A stretch of 64,000 nt of DNA from Pseudomonas graminis (GCF_004364335.1 NZ_SOCR01000009.1:128611-192610); one strand, 5' to 3'. Positions 8,683 through 18,168 are shown, counted from the first letter of the stretch. Numbers and translations are program-made. Notes: generated by a model from the letters alone, not told the origin.

Positions 8683-9287
8683 CCGTGACGATCGCCGGCC
8701 TTTCTGCCAGCTCGGGCCAAATATTTTTGGGCAGATAAAAGTGCCAATGTCAGCGGCCTTTTGTATACAAATTTGCAGTAGAAACGCTCTCTCGAAGCAC
8801 AGGACAAGCAGGCAGAGAACCGTTTCAGCCATCTCCGGAAAAGGTTGATCGCCGCGTCCCGCCAAGGGCGCGGCAACTTCATATCACGCGCGGCCAAGTG
8901 TCGCAGGTGCTGCGCCAAAGCCTTCCCTCCGCGATCATTCGCGTCTAAGCTGTGTCCGCACAGTGGACCGGCGACAGCTAGCCACAGGCCCAGCATCAAG
9001 ATTGTGCCCGGCAACGCAACCCTCTTGCAGACAAGCAGCCCCAGCGCTGTTTTCACCCGCAGGGTTGTATCCAATCCCTCCCACTCACGCGCGCGATCCA
9101 GCTCGACCTGTCTTCCTTCCCCCCGGCCACTCAGCCAGAACTCACCCACGCTTCGGCGACCGGGCGTCTGCGTGCACCGCGTCTATCGTCTCCGTCGATC
9201 CCACTGCACGCCACTGCGTGACGGGTTACGCGCGATCGAAGGTGCGGCTGTGACCACACTAATAAAATACACACCGTGGAACCTGAC
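8683..9287. other. Long intergenic region upstream of ccoN
   Basis: About 600 bp with no gene I can support. A minus-strand frame from GTG 9149 to 8679 (156 codons, one hydrophobic stretch) stays open but has neither ribosome-binding site nor family. The region should hold the ccoN promoter. I see no TTGAT-N4-ATCAA Anr box in it, which would agree with a constitutive rather than Anr-induced cbb3 cluster. Confidence 0.45.
8761..8770. promoter_or_regulatory. Perfect TTGTATACAA palindrome, orphan operator candidate
   Basis: The decamer lies in TTTTGTATACAAATTT and is identical to the sites before azgA (55209-55218) and puuE (58272-58281). It fits the operator shape known for FadR-type GntR proteins (t-x-GT...AC-x-a). 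No purine gene is near. The closest possible target is the small minus-strand frame starting at 8682. Confidence 0.4.
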
Positions 9288-10730
9288 ATGAGCACAGCAC
9301 CCAGCCCGACTGCTTATAACTACAAGGTCGTCCGCCAGTTCGCCATCATGACGGTGGTCTGGGGCATCATCGGCATGGGCCTGGGCGTCTTCATCGCCTC
9401 CCAGCTCGTATGGCCTGACCTGAATTTCGGTTTGCCGTGGACCACGTTCGGTCGCCTGCGCCCCCTGCATACCAATCTGGTGATTTTCGCGTTCGGCGGC
9501 TGCGCGCTGTTTGGCACCTCTTATTACGTGGTCCAGCGCACCTGCCAGACGCGGCTGATTTCCGACGGCCTGGCGGCCTTCCATTTCTGGGGCTGGCAGG
9601 CGGTTATCATCGGCGCCATCGTCAGCCTGCCGATGGGCTACACCACCACCAAGGAATACGCCGAGCTGGAATGGCCGATCGCGATCCTGCTGACGGTAGT
9701 CTGGCTGGCCTATGGCGCGGTGTTCTTCGGCACCATCGTCAAACGCAAAACCAAACATATCTATGTCGCCAACTGGTTCTACGGTGCATTCATCGTGGTG
9801 ACGGCGATGCTGCACATCGTCAACCACATCTCGCTGCCGGTGAGCCTGTTCAAGTCGTACTCGGCGTATGCCGGCGCCACCGACGCGATGATCCAGTGGT
9901 GGTACGGGCACAACGCCGTGGGCTTTTTCCTCACCACCGGCTTTCTCGGGATGATGTATTACTTCGTGCCGAAACAGGCCGAACGCCCGATCTATTCCTA
10001 TCGTCTGTCCATCGTGCATTTCTGGGCGCTGATTACCCTGTACATCTGGGCCGGCCCTCACCATCTGCACTACACCGCCCTGCCCGACTGGGCGCAATCG
10101 CTGGGAATGGTGATGTCGATCATCCTGCTGGTGCCGAGCTGGGGCGGCATGATCAACGGCATGATGACCCTCTCGGGCGCGTGGCATAAGTTGCGTACCG
10201 ACCCGATTCTGCGCTTCCTGGTGCTGTCGCTGGCGTTCTACGGGATGTCGACGTTCGAGGGGCCGATGATGGCGATCAAGACCGTCAATGCGCTTTCTCA
10301 CTACACCGACTGGACCATCGGCCATGTGCACTCCGGCGCGCTGGGATGGGTGGCGATGATTACCATTGGCGCCGTCTACCACATGATCCCGAAACTCTAT
10401 GGCCGCCCGCAGATGCACAGCATCGCGCTGATCAACACGCACTTCTGGCTCGCCACTGTCGGCACCGTCCTTTACATCGCCGCGATGTGGGTCAACGGCA
10501 TCACCCAAGGGTTGATGTGGCGGGCGATCAACGACGACGGCACTCTCACCTACTCGTTTGTCGAGGCCCTGCAGGCCAGCCGTCCCGGGTACATCGTCCG
10601 CGCGCTGGGCGGCGCGATTTTCGCCAGCGGCATGCTGTTCATGGCCTACAACGTGTTCAGAACCATTCGCGCAGCCGACACGGAAGAAGCCGAAGCCGCG
10701 GCGCAGATCGCTGTCGTGGGGGCCCGCTGA
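9288..10730 (+). CDS. ccoN: cbb3-type cytochrome c oxidase, catalytic subunit I
   Basis: 480 aa from ATG 9288, the normal CcoN length; an in-frame GTG at 9276 is less likely. It is the heme-copper core that reduces O2 with high affinity in the inner membrane. About twelve membrane segments are visible. The heme and copper ligands are in place: HTNLVIFAFGG, MLHIVNHISLP, WWYGHNAVGFFLTTG, the copper His pair in AGPHHLHYTALP, and GHVHSGALGW for the last heme histidines. It overlaps ccoO by one base (TGATG) and heads the operon ccoNOQP. A single cco cluster is present in this window. Confidence 0.97.
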   Translation: MSTAPSPTAYNYKVVRQFAIMTVVWGIIGMGLGVFIASQLVWPDLNFGLPWTTFGRLRPLHTNLVIFAFGGCALFGTSYYVVQRTCQTRLISDGLAAFHFWGWQAVIIGAIVSLPMGYTTTKEYAELEWPIAILLTVVWLAYGAVFFGTIVKRKTKHIYVANWFYGAFIVVTAMLHIVNHISLPVSLFKSYSAYAGATDAMIQWWYGHNAVGFFLTTGFLGMMYYFVPKQAERPIYSYRLSIVHFWALITLYIWAGPHHLHYTALPDWAQSLGMVMSIILLVPSWGGMINGMMTLSGAWHKLRTDPILRFLVLSLAFYGMSTFEGPMMAIKTVNALSHYTDWTIGHVHSGALGWVAMITIGAVYHMIPKLYGRPQMHSIALINTHFWLATVGTVLYIAAMWVNGITQGLMWRAINDDGTLTYSFVEALQASRPGYIVRALGGAIFASGMLFMAYNVFRTIRAADTEEAEAAAQIAVVGAR

Positions 10731-11341
10731 TGATCAAGCACGAAGCACTGGAAAAGAACATCGGCCTGCTGTCGATCTTCATGGTCATCGCCGTGGCGAT
10801 CGGAGGGCTGACGCAGATCGTCCCGTTGTTCTTTCAGGACGTCACCACCCTGCCCGTCGAAGGTATGAAGCCGCGCCCGGCGCTTGAGCTCGAAGGCCGC
10901 GACGTCTACATCGCCAACGGCTGCGTGGGTTGCCATTCGCAGATGATCCGGCCATTCCGCGCCGAAACCGAACGCTACGGGCATTACTCGGTGGCCGGCG
11001 AAAGCGTCTGGGATCACCCGTTTCTGTGGGGTTCCAAACGCACCGGTCCTGACCTGGCCCGGGTCGGCGGTCGCTACTCGGATGACTGGCACCGCGCTCA
11101 TTTGAATAATCCGCGCGACCTGGTGCCGGAGTCGATCATGCCGGCCTACCCCTTCCTGGCGGACACCAGGATCGACGGCGCCCTGACCGGCAAGAAGATG
11201 GAAGTGCTGCGCAGCCTGGGCGTGCCGTACACCGATGCCGACATCGCGGGTGCGAGCGACGCAGTCAAGGGCAAGACCGAAATGGATGCGCTGGTGGCCT
11301 ACCTTCAGGGCCTGGGCACCCTCATCAAGAGCAAACGGTGA
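10730..11341 (+). CDS. ccoO: cbb3 oxidase monoheme cytochrome c subunit II
   Basis: 203 aa; the ATG at 10730 overlaps the ccoN stop codon, indicating translational coupling. One N-terminal membrane anchor (LLSIFMVIAVAIGGLTQIV) is followed by a periplasmic cytochrome c domain with a single CXXCH (CVGCHSQMIRPF). Met ligands are available in ESIMPAYPFL. It passes electrons from CcoP to CcoN. The sequence is conserved and full length. Confidence 0.97.
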   Translation: MIKHEALEKNIGLLSIFMVIAVAIGGLTQIVPLFFQDVTTLPVEGMKPRPALELEGRDVYIANGCVGCHSQMIRPFRAETERYGHYSVAGESVWDHPFLWGSKRTGPDLARVGGRYSDDWHRAHLNNPRDLVPESIMPAYPFLADTRIDGALTGKKMEVLRSLGVPYTDADIAGASDAVKGKTEMDALVAYLQGLGTLIKSKR

Positions 11342-11346
11342 TCGTC

Positions 11347-11556
11347 ATGGACATGGGAACGATTCGAGGCCTGGGCACCGTCGTGGTAATGGTGGCCTTC
11401 ATTGGTCTGGCGCTGTGGGTGTACAGCCCGCGGCGCAAGGCGGAATTCGACGATGCAACGCTGCTGCCGTTTGCCGATGATCCCGAGGCGATCGCACAGG
11501 TCAGGCAGGCACAAGCCAACGCCCGGAAGAACAGCGCAAGGAACCCGAAACCATGA
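11347..11556 (+). CDS. ccoQ: cbb3 oxidase small subunit
   Basis: 69 aa with one membrane segment (GTVVVMVAFIGLALWVY) followed by a short charged cytoplasmic tail. The likely start is ATG 11347 (MDMGTIRGLG); GTG 11338 overlaps the ccoO stop and cannot be excluded. In other bacteria CcoQ stabilises the assembled oxidase. Its 3' end overlaps the ccoP start by four bases (ATGA). Confidence 0.92.
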   Translation: MDMGTIRGLGTVVVMVAFIGLALWVYSPRRKAEFDDATLLPFADDPEAIAQVRQAQANARKNSARNPKP

Positions 11557-12533
11557 GCACCTTCTGGAGCATTTACGTCACAGTGCTGACCCTGGGCACG
11601 CTCTTCGCGATGGGCTGGCTCCTTATCGCCACGCGCAAGGGCCAGCGCGCCGACATCACCGATGAAACCGTCGGCCATGCTTTCGATGGCATCGAGGAAT
11701 ACGATAACCCGCTGCCCAAGTGGTGGTTCTGGTTGTTCATCGGCACGATCCTTTTCGCCCTGGGTTATCTCGCGTTTTACCCGGGCCTGGGCAACTGGAA
11801 GGGCCTGCTGCCGGGTTACGACTACGCCGACAACGACAAGAAAATCCCGTTTTCCGACGGCGCAACCGGCTGGACCGGTGTGCATGAATGGGAGAAGGAA
11901 CTGGCCCGCTCCGAAGCGCGCTTCGGGCCGATCTTCGCCAAGTTCGCAGCGATGCCCCTCGAAGAAGTGGCCAAGGACCCTCAAGCGTTGAAGATGGGCG
12001 GCCGGCTGTTCGCGTCTAATTGCTCGGTCTGCCACGGCTCCGACGCCAAGGGTGCCTATGGCTTCCCCAACCTGACCGACGCCGACTGGCGCTGGGGCGG
12101 CGATGGGCAGAGCATCAAAACTTCCATCATGAATGGCCGTCACGCGGTCATGCCGGCCTGGGGTGCGGTGATCGGCGATCAGGGCGTGCACGACGTGTCG
12201 GCTTACGTGCTGACCCAGTTGTACGGCCGCACCCTGCCCGCCGACGCGAAAGCCGATCCAGCGGCGGGCCAGAAAATCTACGCCACCACCTGCGTCGCCT
12301 GTCACGGTCCGCAGGGCAAAGGCGTTGCCGCACTGGGCGCGCCAGACCTCACTCACCCCGGCGCGTTCATCTACGGTTCCAGCTTTGCCCAGTTGCAACA
12401 GACCATCCAGTATGGCCGCCAGGGGCAAATGCCGGCCCAGGCGTTGCTGCAGGGCAACGACCGGGTGCACCTGCTGGCGGCGTACGTGTATAGCCTGTCC
12501 CATGGGGACGAACCGGCGGAAAAGCAGCCGTGA
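11553..12533 (+). CDS. ccoP: cbb3 oxidase diheme cytochrome c subunit III
   Basis: 326 aa. Two N-terminal hydrophobic segments (residues about 5-25 and 55-75) anchor it. Two cytochrome c domains follow, each with a CXXCH: CSVCHGSDAKGA and CVACHGPQGKGV. It takes electrons from soluble c-type cytochromes and feeds CcoO. Start at ATG 11553 overlaps ccoQ. A gap of 56 bp then separates the structural from the accessory genes. Confidence 0.97.
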   Translation: MSTFWSIYVTVLTLGTLFAMGWLLIATRKGQRADITDETVGHAFDGIEEYDNPLPKWWFWLFIGTILFALGYLAFYPGLGNWKGLLPGYDYADNDKKIPFSDGATGWTGVHEWEKELARSEARFGPIFAKFAAMPLEEVAKDPQALKMGGRLFASNCSVCHGSDAKGAYGFPNLTDADWRWGGDGQSIKTSIMNGRHAVMPAWGAVIGDQGVHDVSAYVLTQLYGRTLPADAKADPAAGQKIYATTCVACHGPQGKGVAALGAPDLTHPGAFIYGSSFAQLQQTIQYGRQGQMPAQALLQGNDRVHLLAAYVYSLSHGDEPAEKQP

Positions 12534-12589
12534 AGGCTATCGCCGTCGCACACGCTGATGATTCGGCCCGGAGGGCGTAGGACGCTGCC

Positions 12590-14020
12590 ATGAGCAACCA
12601 GATTCCGTTGCACAACGTCACGCCGCCGACGAATAACGACGGCGACACGGTCGACCTGTATGCCTCGCGGGAGAAGATCTACACCCGCGCGTTCACCGGC
12701 GTGTTCCGCACTCTGCGGATGGGTGGCGGCGCTGTGCTGTTCCTGCTGTATTTCGGCACGGTCTGGCTCAACTGGGGCGCGCATCAGGCGGTGTGGTGGA
12801 ACCTGCCGGAGCGCAAGTTCTACATCTTCGGCGCCACGTTCTGGCCGCAGGATTTCATCCTGCTGTCGGGCATATTGATCGTCAGCGCGTTCGGGCTGTT
12901 CTTTATTACCGTGTTCGCCGGGCGCGTGTGGTGCGGTTATACCTGCCCGCAAAGCGTGTGGACGTGGGTGTTCATGTGGTGCGAAAAGGTCACCGAGGGC
13001 GACCGCCATCAGCGCATCAAGCTCGACAAGGCGCCCATGGACGCCAACAAGCTTGCGCGCAAGTGTGCCAAGCACAGCCTCTGGGTGCTGATCGGCCTGA
13101 TCACCGGCCTGACCTTCGTCGGCTACTTCTCGCCCATTCGCGAACTGCTGGTGGATTTCTTCACCGGCCAGGCCGATGGCTGGGCGTATTTCTGGGTTGG
13201 CTTCTTCACCCTCGCCACTTACGTCAACGCCGGCTGGCTGCGGGAACAGGTGTGCATTTATATGTGTCCCTATGCGCGCTTTCAGAGCGTGATGTTCGAC
13301 AAGGACACCCTGATCGTTTCCTACAACCCACGACGTGGCGAGCCACGGGGTACGCGCAAAAAGGAAACGGATTACAAGGCTGAAGGCCTCGGCGATTGCA
13401 TCGATTGCACGATGTGCGTGCAGGTCTGCCCCACCGGCATCGACATCCGCGACGGCTTGCAGATTGAATGCATCGGTTGCGCGGCGTGCATCGACGCCTG
13501 CGACTCGATCATGGACAAGATGGACTACCCGCGCGGCCTGATCAGCTACACCACTGAACACAACCTTTCCGGGCAGGTGACCCATCCACTGCGGCCCCGG
13601 TTGATCGGCTATGGGCTGGTCTTACTGGTGATGATCGGCGGGCTCACCGCTGCGTTTCTCACCCGCTCGCTGGTGGGTTTCGACGTCAGCAAGGACCGCG
13701 TGCTGTACCGGGAAAACGCCGAGGGCCGGATCGAAAACGTCTACAGCCTGAAGGTCATGAACAAGGACCAGATCGACCACACCTATGTGCTCGACGCCAC
13801 CGGGCTGCCGGACCTGAAGCTGCAAGGCCGTCGCGAGATCAAGGTGCCCGCTGGCGAGATCATCAGCCTGCCGGTGGAGCTGTCGGTCGCGCCGGAGCAC
13901 CTGCCGTCGAGCATCAACGACGTCAGTTTCACCCTCACGGACATTAAACACAGCGACATTGAGCACAGCGACACTGAAGTCCACGCCAAGAGCCGTTTCA
14001 TCGGCCCGTCCATTCGCTGA
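12590..14020 (+). CDS. ccoG: cbb3 oxidase accessory protein, membrane-bound polyferredoxin (RdxA/FixG type)
   Basis: 476 aa. Several membrane segments lie in the first half, with the family signature CGYTCPQSVWTWVFMWCE. Two 4Fe-4S ferredoxin motifs follow (CIDCTMCVQVCPTG and CIGCAACIDACDS), and a C-terminal periplasmic Ig-like FixG domain runs from about residue 350. CcoG homologues reduce Cu(II) for cbb3 assembly. It is the first gene of ccoGHIS, 13 bp before ccoH. Confidence 0.95.
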   Translation: MSNQIPLHNVTPPTNNDGDTVDLYASREKIYTRAFTGVFRTLRMGGGAVLFLLYFGTVWLNWGAHQAVWWNLPERKFYIFGATFWPQDFILLSGILIVSAFGLFFITVFAGRVWCGYTCPQSVWTWVFMWCEKVTEGDRHQRIKLDKAPMDANKLARKCAKHSLWVLIGLITGLTFVGYFSPIRELLVDFFTGQADGWAYFWVGFFTLATYVNAGWLREQVCIYMCPYARFQSVMFDKDTLIVSYNPRRGEPRGTRKKETDYKAEGLGDCIDCTMCVQVCPTGIDIRDGLQIECIGCAACIDACDSIMDKMDYPRGLISYTTEHNLSGQVTHPLRPRLIGYGLVLLVMIGGLTAAFLTRSLVGFDVSKDRVLYRENAEGRIENVYSLKVMNKDQIDHTYVLDATGLPDLKLQGRREIKVPAGEIISLPVELSVAPEHLPSSINDVSFTLTDIKHSDIEHSDTEVHAKSRFIGPSIR

Positions 14021-14032
14021 GAGAAGTCGGAA

Positions 14033-14566
14033 ATGACCGCATTCACCGCAGCACGTCCCTGGCACCGGCATTTATGGCCGTGGATCATCATTGCCATTCT
14101 GACCTGCTCGGTGGCATTGACCCTGGCCATGGTCACCATCGCCGTCACCCACCCGGACAACCTGGTCACCGACAACTATTACGAAGCCGGGAAAAGCATC
14201 AACCGCTCCCTCGACCGCGAGTTGCTGGGTCAGTCCCTCCACCTGCAAGCCCGCGTGGGCCTCGACGAGCTGACCGGCGAAGTGGATGTGCAACTGAGCG
14301 GCGCCAGCCAGCCGGAAACCCTGGTGCTGAACCTGATCTCCCCGACCCAGCCGGACAAGGACCGCAAAGTGGTGATGGCGCGCACGCCTTCGCAGCCGGG
14401 GCGGTACGTCGGGCAGTTGAGCGACAGGGTCGAAGGCCGGCGCTTCGTCGAATTGCTCGGGGTGGACAACGGCCAGACCTGGCGCCTGTTCGAAGAAGAA
14501 CGGATCGTTCCCGGACAGCCACTGACCCTGGGCGACGAGCCGATTCAGGGCGCGGGCAGGCATTGA
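14033..14566 (+). CDS. ccoH: cbb3 oxidase assembly protein FixH family
   Basis: 177 aa. A single membrane segment near residues 17-42 (WPWIIIAILTCSVALTLAMV) is followed by the typical HPDNLVTDNYYEAGKSINR and a periplasmic beta-rich domain. CcoH/FixH proteins are needed for assembly and stability of the oxidase. The stop codon lies directly before the GTG start of ccoI. Confidence 0.93.
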   Translation: MTAFTAARPWHRHLWPWIIIAILTCSVALTLAMVTIAVTHPDNLVTDNYYEAGKSINRSLDRELLGQSLHLQARVGLDELTGEVDVQLSGASQPETLVLNLISPTQPDKDRKVVMARTPSQPGRYVGQLSDRVEGRRFVELLGVDNGQTWRLFEEERIVPGQPLTLGDEPIQGAGRH

Positions 14567-14567
14567 T

Positions 14568-17042
14568 GTGAACGCTACTGAGAGACAAACCCTGCGCTCT
14601 TGCTATCACTGCACGCTGCCCGTCCCGGCGGGCGGGCGCTTCGTTGCTTCGGTGCTGGGTGAGGCGCGGGAGTTCTGCTGCCCCGGTTGTCAGGCCGTGG
14701 CCCACGCCATCGTCGCCGGCGGCCTGGAAAGCTATTACCTGCATCGCAGCGAAGCGTCGGTCAATCCGCAGGTGTTGCCGACACCCTTGGCCGATGAACA
14801 GGCCCTGTTTGATCAGCCCGATGTGCAGGCGCCTTTTGTCCGTCATGGTCACGACGATGACGGCGCGGTCGCCGAAACCACGCTGATGATCGAAGGCATC
14901 ACCTGCGCTGCATGCGGCTGGTTGATCGAGCGGCATCTGCGCACGTTGCCCGCTGTGGTCGAGGCCCGGCTGAACCTGTCCAACCATCGTCTGCACCTGC
15001 GCTGGCATGACGTGGGGTTGCCCTTGAGCGAGGTACTGTCCGAGCTGCGCAGCATCGGTTATGCCGCCCACCCTTATCAGGCGGACAAAGCGACCGAGCA
15101 TCTGGCCCGGGAGAACCGTCGCAGCCTGCGTCAACTGGGCGTTGCCGGGCTGCTGTGGTTTCAGACGATGATGGCGACCATGGCGACCTGGCCGGAATTC
15201 AACATCGACCTCAGCCCCGAGATGCACACGATCCTGCGCTGGGTGGCGATGTTCTTGACGACGCCCATCGTCTTTTACAGCTGTGCGCCGTTCTTCAACG
15301 GGGCGTTGCGCGACCTGCGCGTGCGCCATTTGACCATGGACGTTTCGGTGTCGCTGGCGATTGGTGCGGCGTACCTCGCCGGCCTTTGGACAGCGGTCAC
15401 CGGGGTTGGCGAATTGTATTTCGACGCGGTCGGCATGTTCGCGCTGTTCCTGCTCACCGGCCGCTACCTCGAACGCCGCGCCCGGGAACGCACCAGCGCC
15501 GCGACGGCGCAACTGGTCAATCTGCTGCCGGCGTCCTGCCTGCGCCTGAATGCGGAAGGCCAGACCGAGCGCATCCTGACTGATCAACTGCGCCTGCACG
15601 ATCACGTGCTGGTGCACCCCGGCGCGATGTTGCCGGCGGACGGCCGAATAATCGCCGGTCGGTCGAGCATCGACGAATCGCTGCTCACCGGCGAGTACCT
15701 GCCGCAGCCGCGCCAGGTGGGAGACGCCGTCACCGCCGGCACCGCCAATATTGAAAGCGTGCTGACGGTGGAAGTGCTCGCCCTCGGCGCTGACACGCGG
15801 CTTTCCGCCGTCGTCCGATTGCTGGAGCGTGCGCAATCGGAGAAGCCGCCACTGGCGCAAATGGCGGATCGCGCGGCGCAGTGGTTTGTGCTGATTTCGC
15901 TGGTGCTGGCAGCATGCGTCGGCGTGGTCTGGTGGCAGCTCGATGCCGATCGCGCGTTCTGGATTGTGCTGGCGATGCTCGTCGCCACCTGCCCGTGCGC
16001 CTTGTCGCTGGCGACCCCGACCGCGCTGACCGCCGCCACTGGCACGCTGCACAGACTCGGATTGTTGCTGACCCGTGGCCATGTGCTGGAGGGGCTGAAC
16101 CGGATCGACACGGTGATCTTCGACAAGACCGGCACGCTGACCGAAGGGCGTCTGACGTTAAGGGCGATTCGCAGCCTTGGCGCGCTGAGCAGTGACGACT
16201 GTTTGAGCCTGGCGGCGGCGCTGGAAAGCCGTTCCGAACACCCTATTGCCCGGGCCTTCGGCAAGACGCCGCTGACCGCTGAAGGGGTCGTCGCTACGCC
16301 GGGGTTGGGGCTGGAAGGCGTCGTCAATGAGCGCCCATTACGCATCGGTCAGCCTGCGTTTGTTTGCGCTTTGAGTAGCGTCGCCGTGCCATCCATGCCG
16401 GACGAGCCCGGTCAGTGGCTGCTGCTGGGGGATGACACCCAAGCCCTCGCCTGGCTGGTGCTGGATGATCGGTTGCGGGACGACGCGGTGGCGCTGGTCG
16501 AGGCGTGCAAACAGCGCGGCTGGCAGACGCTGTTATTGTCCGGCGACAGTTCGCCCATGGTGTCCAGCGTCGCGACTCAGCTGCAGATCGATGACGCCCG
16601 GGGCAGCCTGCGGCCGGATGACAAGCTCGCCATTCTTCAGCGGCTGCGGGCCGAGGGCCGGACGATTCTGGTGATCGGCGACGGGGTCAATGATGTACCG
16701 ATGCTGGCGGCGGCCGACATCAGCATCGCCATGGGCTCGGCCACCGATCTGGCCAAGACCAGCGCCGATGCGGTGCTGCTGTCGAACCGTCTGCACGTGC
16801 TGGTGGATGCTTTTGCCCTCGCCCGGCGCACACGGCGGATCATTCTGGAAAACCTGGCGTGGGCCGGGTTGTACAACGGCCTGGTGCTGCCCTTCGCAGC
16901 GATGGGCTGGGTGACGCCGTTGTGGGCGGCAGCGGGGATGTCGGTGAGTTCGCTGGTGGTGGTGTTGAATGCGTTGCGTCTTACACGGATGAACCCGCCT
17001 TCTGCAGAATCCATGGCTGCCCATCAGACGGTGACCCCATGA
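14568..17042 (+). CDS. ccoI: Copper-translocating P-type ATPase for cbb3 biogenesis
   Basis: 824 aa from GTG 14568 (MNATERQTLRSC). It has an N-terminal cysteine-rich metal-binding part (CYHC, CCPGCQ), an HMA domain with GITCAACGW (Cys113 and Cys116), eight membrane segments, the transport motif C475-P-C477, TGEYLP in the actuator domain, the phosphorylated Asp519 in DKTGTLT, SEHPIA as the HP motif and GDGVNDVPM in the hinge. CtpA/CopA2-type pumps deliver Cu(I) to the periplasm for the CcoN copper site, rather than serving detoxification. Position between ccoH and ccoS supports this. Confidence 0.95.
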   Translation: MNATERQTLRSCYHCTLPVPAGGRFVASVLGEAREFCCPGCQAVAHAIVAGGLESYYLHRSEASVNPQVLPTPLADEQALFDQPDVQAPFVRHGHDDDGAVAETTLMIEGITCAACGWLIERHLRTLPAVVEARLNLSNHRLHLRWHDVGLPLSEVLSELRSIGYAAHPYQADKATEHLARENRRSLRQLGVAGLLWFQTMMATMATWPEFNIDLSPEMHTILRWVAMFLTTPIVFYSCAPFFNGALRDLRVRHLTMDVSVSLAIGAAYLAGLWTAVTGVGELYFDAVGMFALFLLTGRYLERRARERTSAATAQLVNLLPASCLRLNAEGQTERILTDQLRLHDHVLVHPGAMLPADGRIIAGRSSIDESLLTGEYLPQPRQVGDAVTAGTANIESVLTVEVLALGADTRLSAVVRLLERAQSEKPPLAQMADRAAQWFVLISLVLAACVGVVWWQLDADRAFWIVLAMLVATCPCALSLATPTALTAATGTLHRLGLLLTRGHVLEGLNRIDTVIFDKTGTLTEGRLTLRAIRSLGALSSDDCLSLAAALESRSEHPIARAFGKTPLTAEGVVATPGLGLEGVVNERPLRIGQPAFVCALSSVAVPSMPDEPGQWLLLGDDTQALAWLVLDDRLRDDAVALVEACKQRGWQTLLLSGDSSPMVSSVATQLQIDDARGSLRPDDKLAILQRLRAEGRTILVIGDGVNDVPMLAAADISIAMGSATDLAKTSADAVLLSNRLHVLVDAFALARRTRRIILENLAWAGLYNGLVLPFAAMGWVTPLWAAAGMSVSSLVVVLNALRLTRMNPPSAESMAAHQTVTP

Positions 17043-17067
17043 ACACACGACCCCATCCGGAGGCCCG

Positions 17068-17283
17068 ATGCCTGCGCTTTACATCATGATTCCGGTGGCG
17101 CTGCTGATTGTGGCGGTGGCGATTTATGTCTTTTTCTGGGCGGTGGACAGCGGTCAGTACGACGACCTGGACGGCCCGGCACACAGCATTCTGTTCGACG
17201 ATCACGACGCCGGCCATCAGGCCGGGGTGGATGAGGCGCTGGGGAAAGGCAGAGCGGATGATCAGGGGGATGATTTCAAGTGA
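17068..17283 (+). CDS. ccoS: cbb3 oxidase maturation protein
   Basis: 71 aa with one N-terminal membrane segment (IMIPVALLIVAVAIYVFFWAV) and the conserved SGQYDDLDGPA directly after it, which is the CcoS hallmark. It is required for cofactor insertion into CcoN in studied species. The acidic C-terminus is unremarkable. Last gene of the cco assembly set. Confidence 0.94.
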   Translation: MPALYIMIPVALLIVAVAIYVFFWAVDSGQYDDLDGPAHSILFDDHDAGHQAGVDEALGKGRADDQGDDFK

Positions 17284-17317
17284 GGCAGTCGTTTTTTGCG
17301 GGGTATTTAAGGGCCCT

Positions 17318-17382
17318 TTCGCGGGCAAGCGCGCTCCTACATTGGAATGCGATCCCCTGTAGGAGCGCGCTTGCCCGCGAAG
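17318..17382. repeat. REP doublet, class A (inverted pair)
   Basis: Two inverted copies of the GAGCGCGCTTGCCCGCG REP (17318-17341 and 17359-17382) are separated by 17 bp, shorter than the other doublets in this window. It lies in the gap between ccoS and the TauE/SafE gene. Confidence 0.9.
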
Positions 17383-17421
17383 AGGCCGGCACAAACAGCG
17401 CAGGACTTCCAGGTCTCGCCG

Positions 17422-18168
17422 ATGTCTGACCTCCTCCCCCAACTCCTCTCCGCCCTCGTGCTGGGCCTGCTTGGCGGTGGCCATTGCCTGGGCATGTGCG
17501 GCGGTCTGATGGGCGCGCTCACCTTTGCCATTCCAAAGGAACAACGCGGACGACGCCTGCGCCTGCTGATGGCCTACAACGTCGGACGTGTTTTCAGCTA
17601 TGCCTGCGCGGGATTGCTGATCGGCATGCTCGGCTGGGCCGTCGCCAACAGCCCGGCGGCGATGCTGTTGCGGGTGATCGCGGGGTTGCTGATGATCACC
17701 ATGGGGTTGTATCTGGCCGGGTGGTGGAGTGGCCTGACCCGCCTCGAAAGCCTGGGCCGCGGGGTCTGGCGTTACCTGCAACCGCTGGCCAGCCGCCTGA
17801 TGCCGGTGTCGACCATGCCCCGGGCCTTACTGCTGGGCGCGGTGTGGGGCTGGCTGCCGTGCGGGCTGGTTTACAGCACGCTGCTGTGGTCGGCGAGCCA
17901 GGGCGATGCGCTGCACAGCGCGTTGTTGATGTTCGCGTTCGGGGTCGGCACCTGGCCGGTGCTGCTCGCCACGGGGCTGGCCGCCGAGCGCATTACCGCC
18001 CTGCTCCGTCGGCGCAGCGTGCGCGTGGCCGGCGGGTTGCTGGTGATTCTGTTCGGCCTGTGGACACTCCCCGGTCCCCATCAACAGTGGTTGATGGGGC
18101 ACACGCCTCAAACGATGAATCACGGGATGAATCCTGCGATGAACCACGCAGGCATGGCACACGAGTAA
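17422..18168 (+). CDS. TauE/SafE-type membrane protein linked to the cbb3 cluster
   Basis: 248 aa from ATG 17422 (MSDLLPQLLS); the frame is open further upstream but that part lies in a REP sequence. About six membrane segments are visible. The family motif GGGHCLGMCGGLMGAL lies near residues 17-32, with a repeat-like second half WGWLPCGLVYSTLLWSA. The C-terminus is rich in His and Met (NHGMNPAMNHAGMAHE), which could bind copper. This family is commonly found next to ccoS in proteobacteria. Sulfite export is only the family name here, and a role in copper or cytochrome maturation is an inference. Confidence 0.85.
   Translation: MSDLLPQLLSALVLGLLGGGHCLGMCGGLMGALTFAIPKEQRGRRLRLLMAYNVGRVFSYACAGLLIGMLGWAVANSPAAMLLRVIAGLLMITMGLYLAGWWSGLTRLESLGRGVWRYLQPLASRLMPVSTMPRALLLGAVWGWLPCGLVYSTLLWSASQGDALHSALLMFAFGVGTWPVLLATGLAAERITALLRRRSVRVAGGLLVILFGLWTLPGPHQQWLMGHTPQTMNHGMNPAMNHAGMAHE

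Noticed and set aside
8679..9149. Minus-strand frame of 156 codons with one hydrophobic stretch
   Set aside because: No ribosome-binding site, no recognised family, overlaps the better-placed 79-aa frame and the palindrome at 8761.
8845..9291. Plus-strand open frame of 148 codons before ccoN
   Set aside because: Composition is Arg/Ser/Pro-rich, typical of a shadow frame in GC-rich DNA; no ribosome-binding site.
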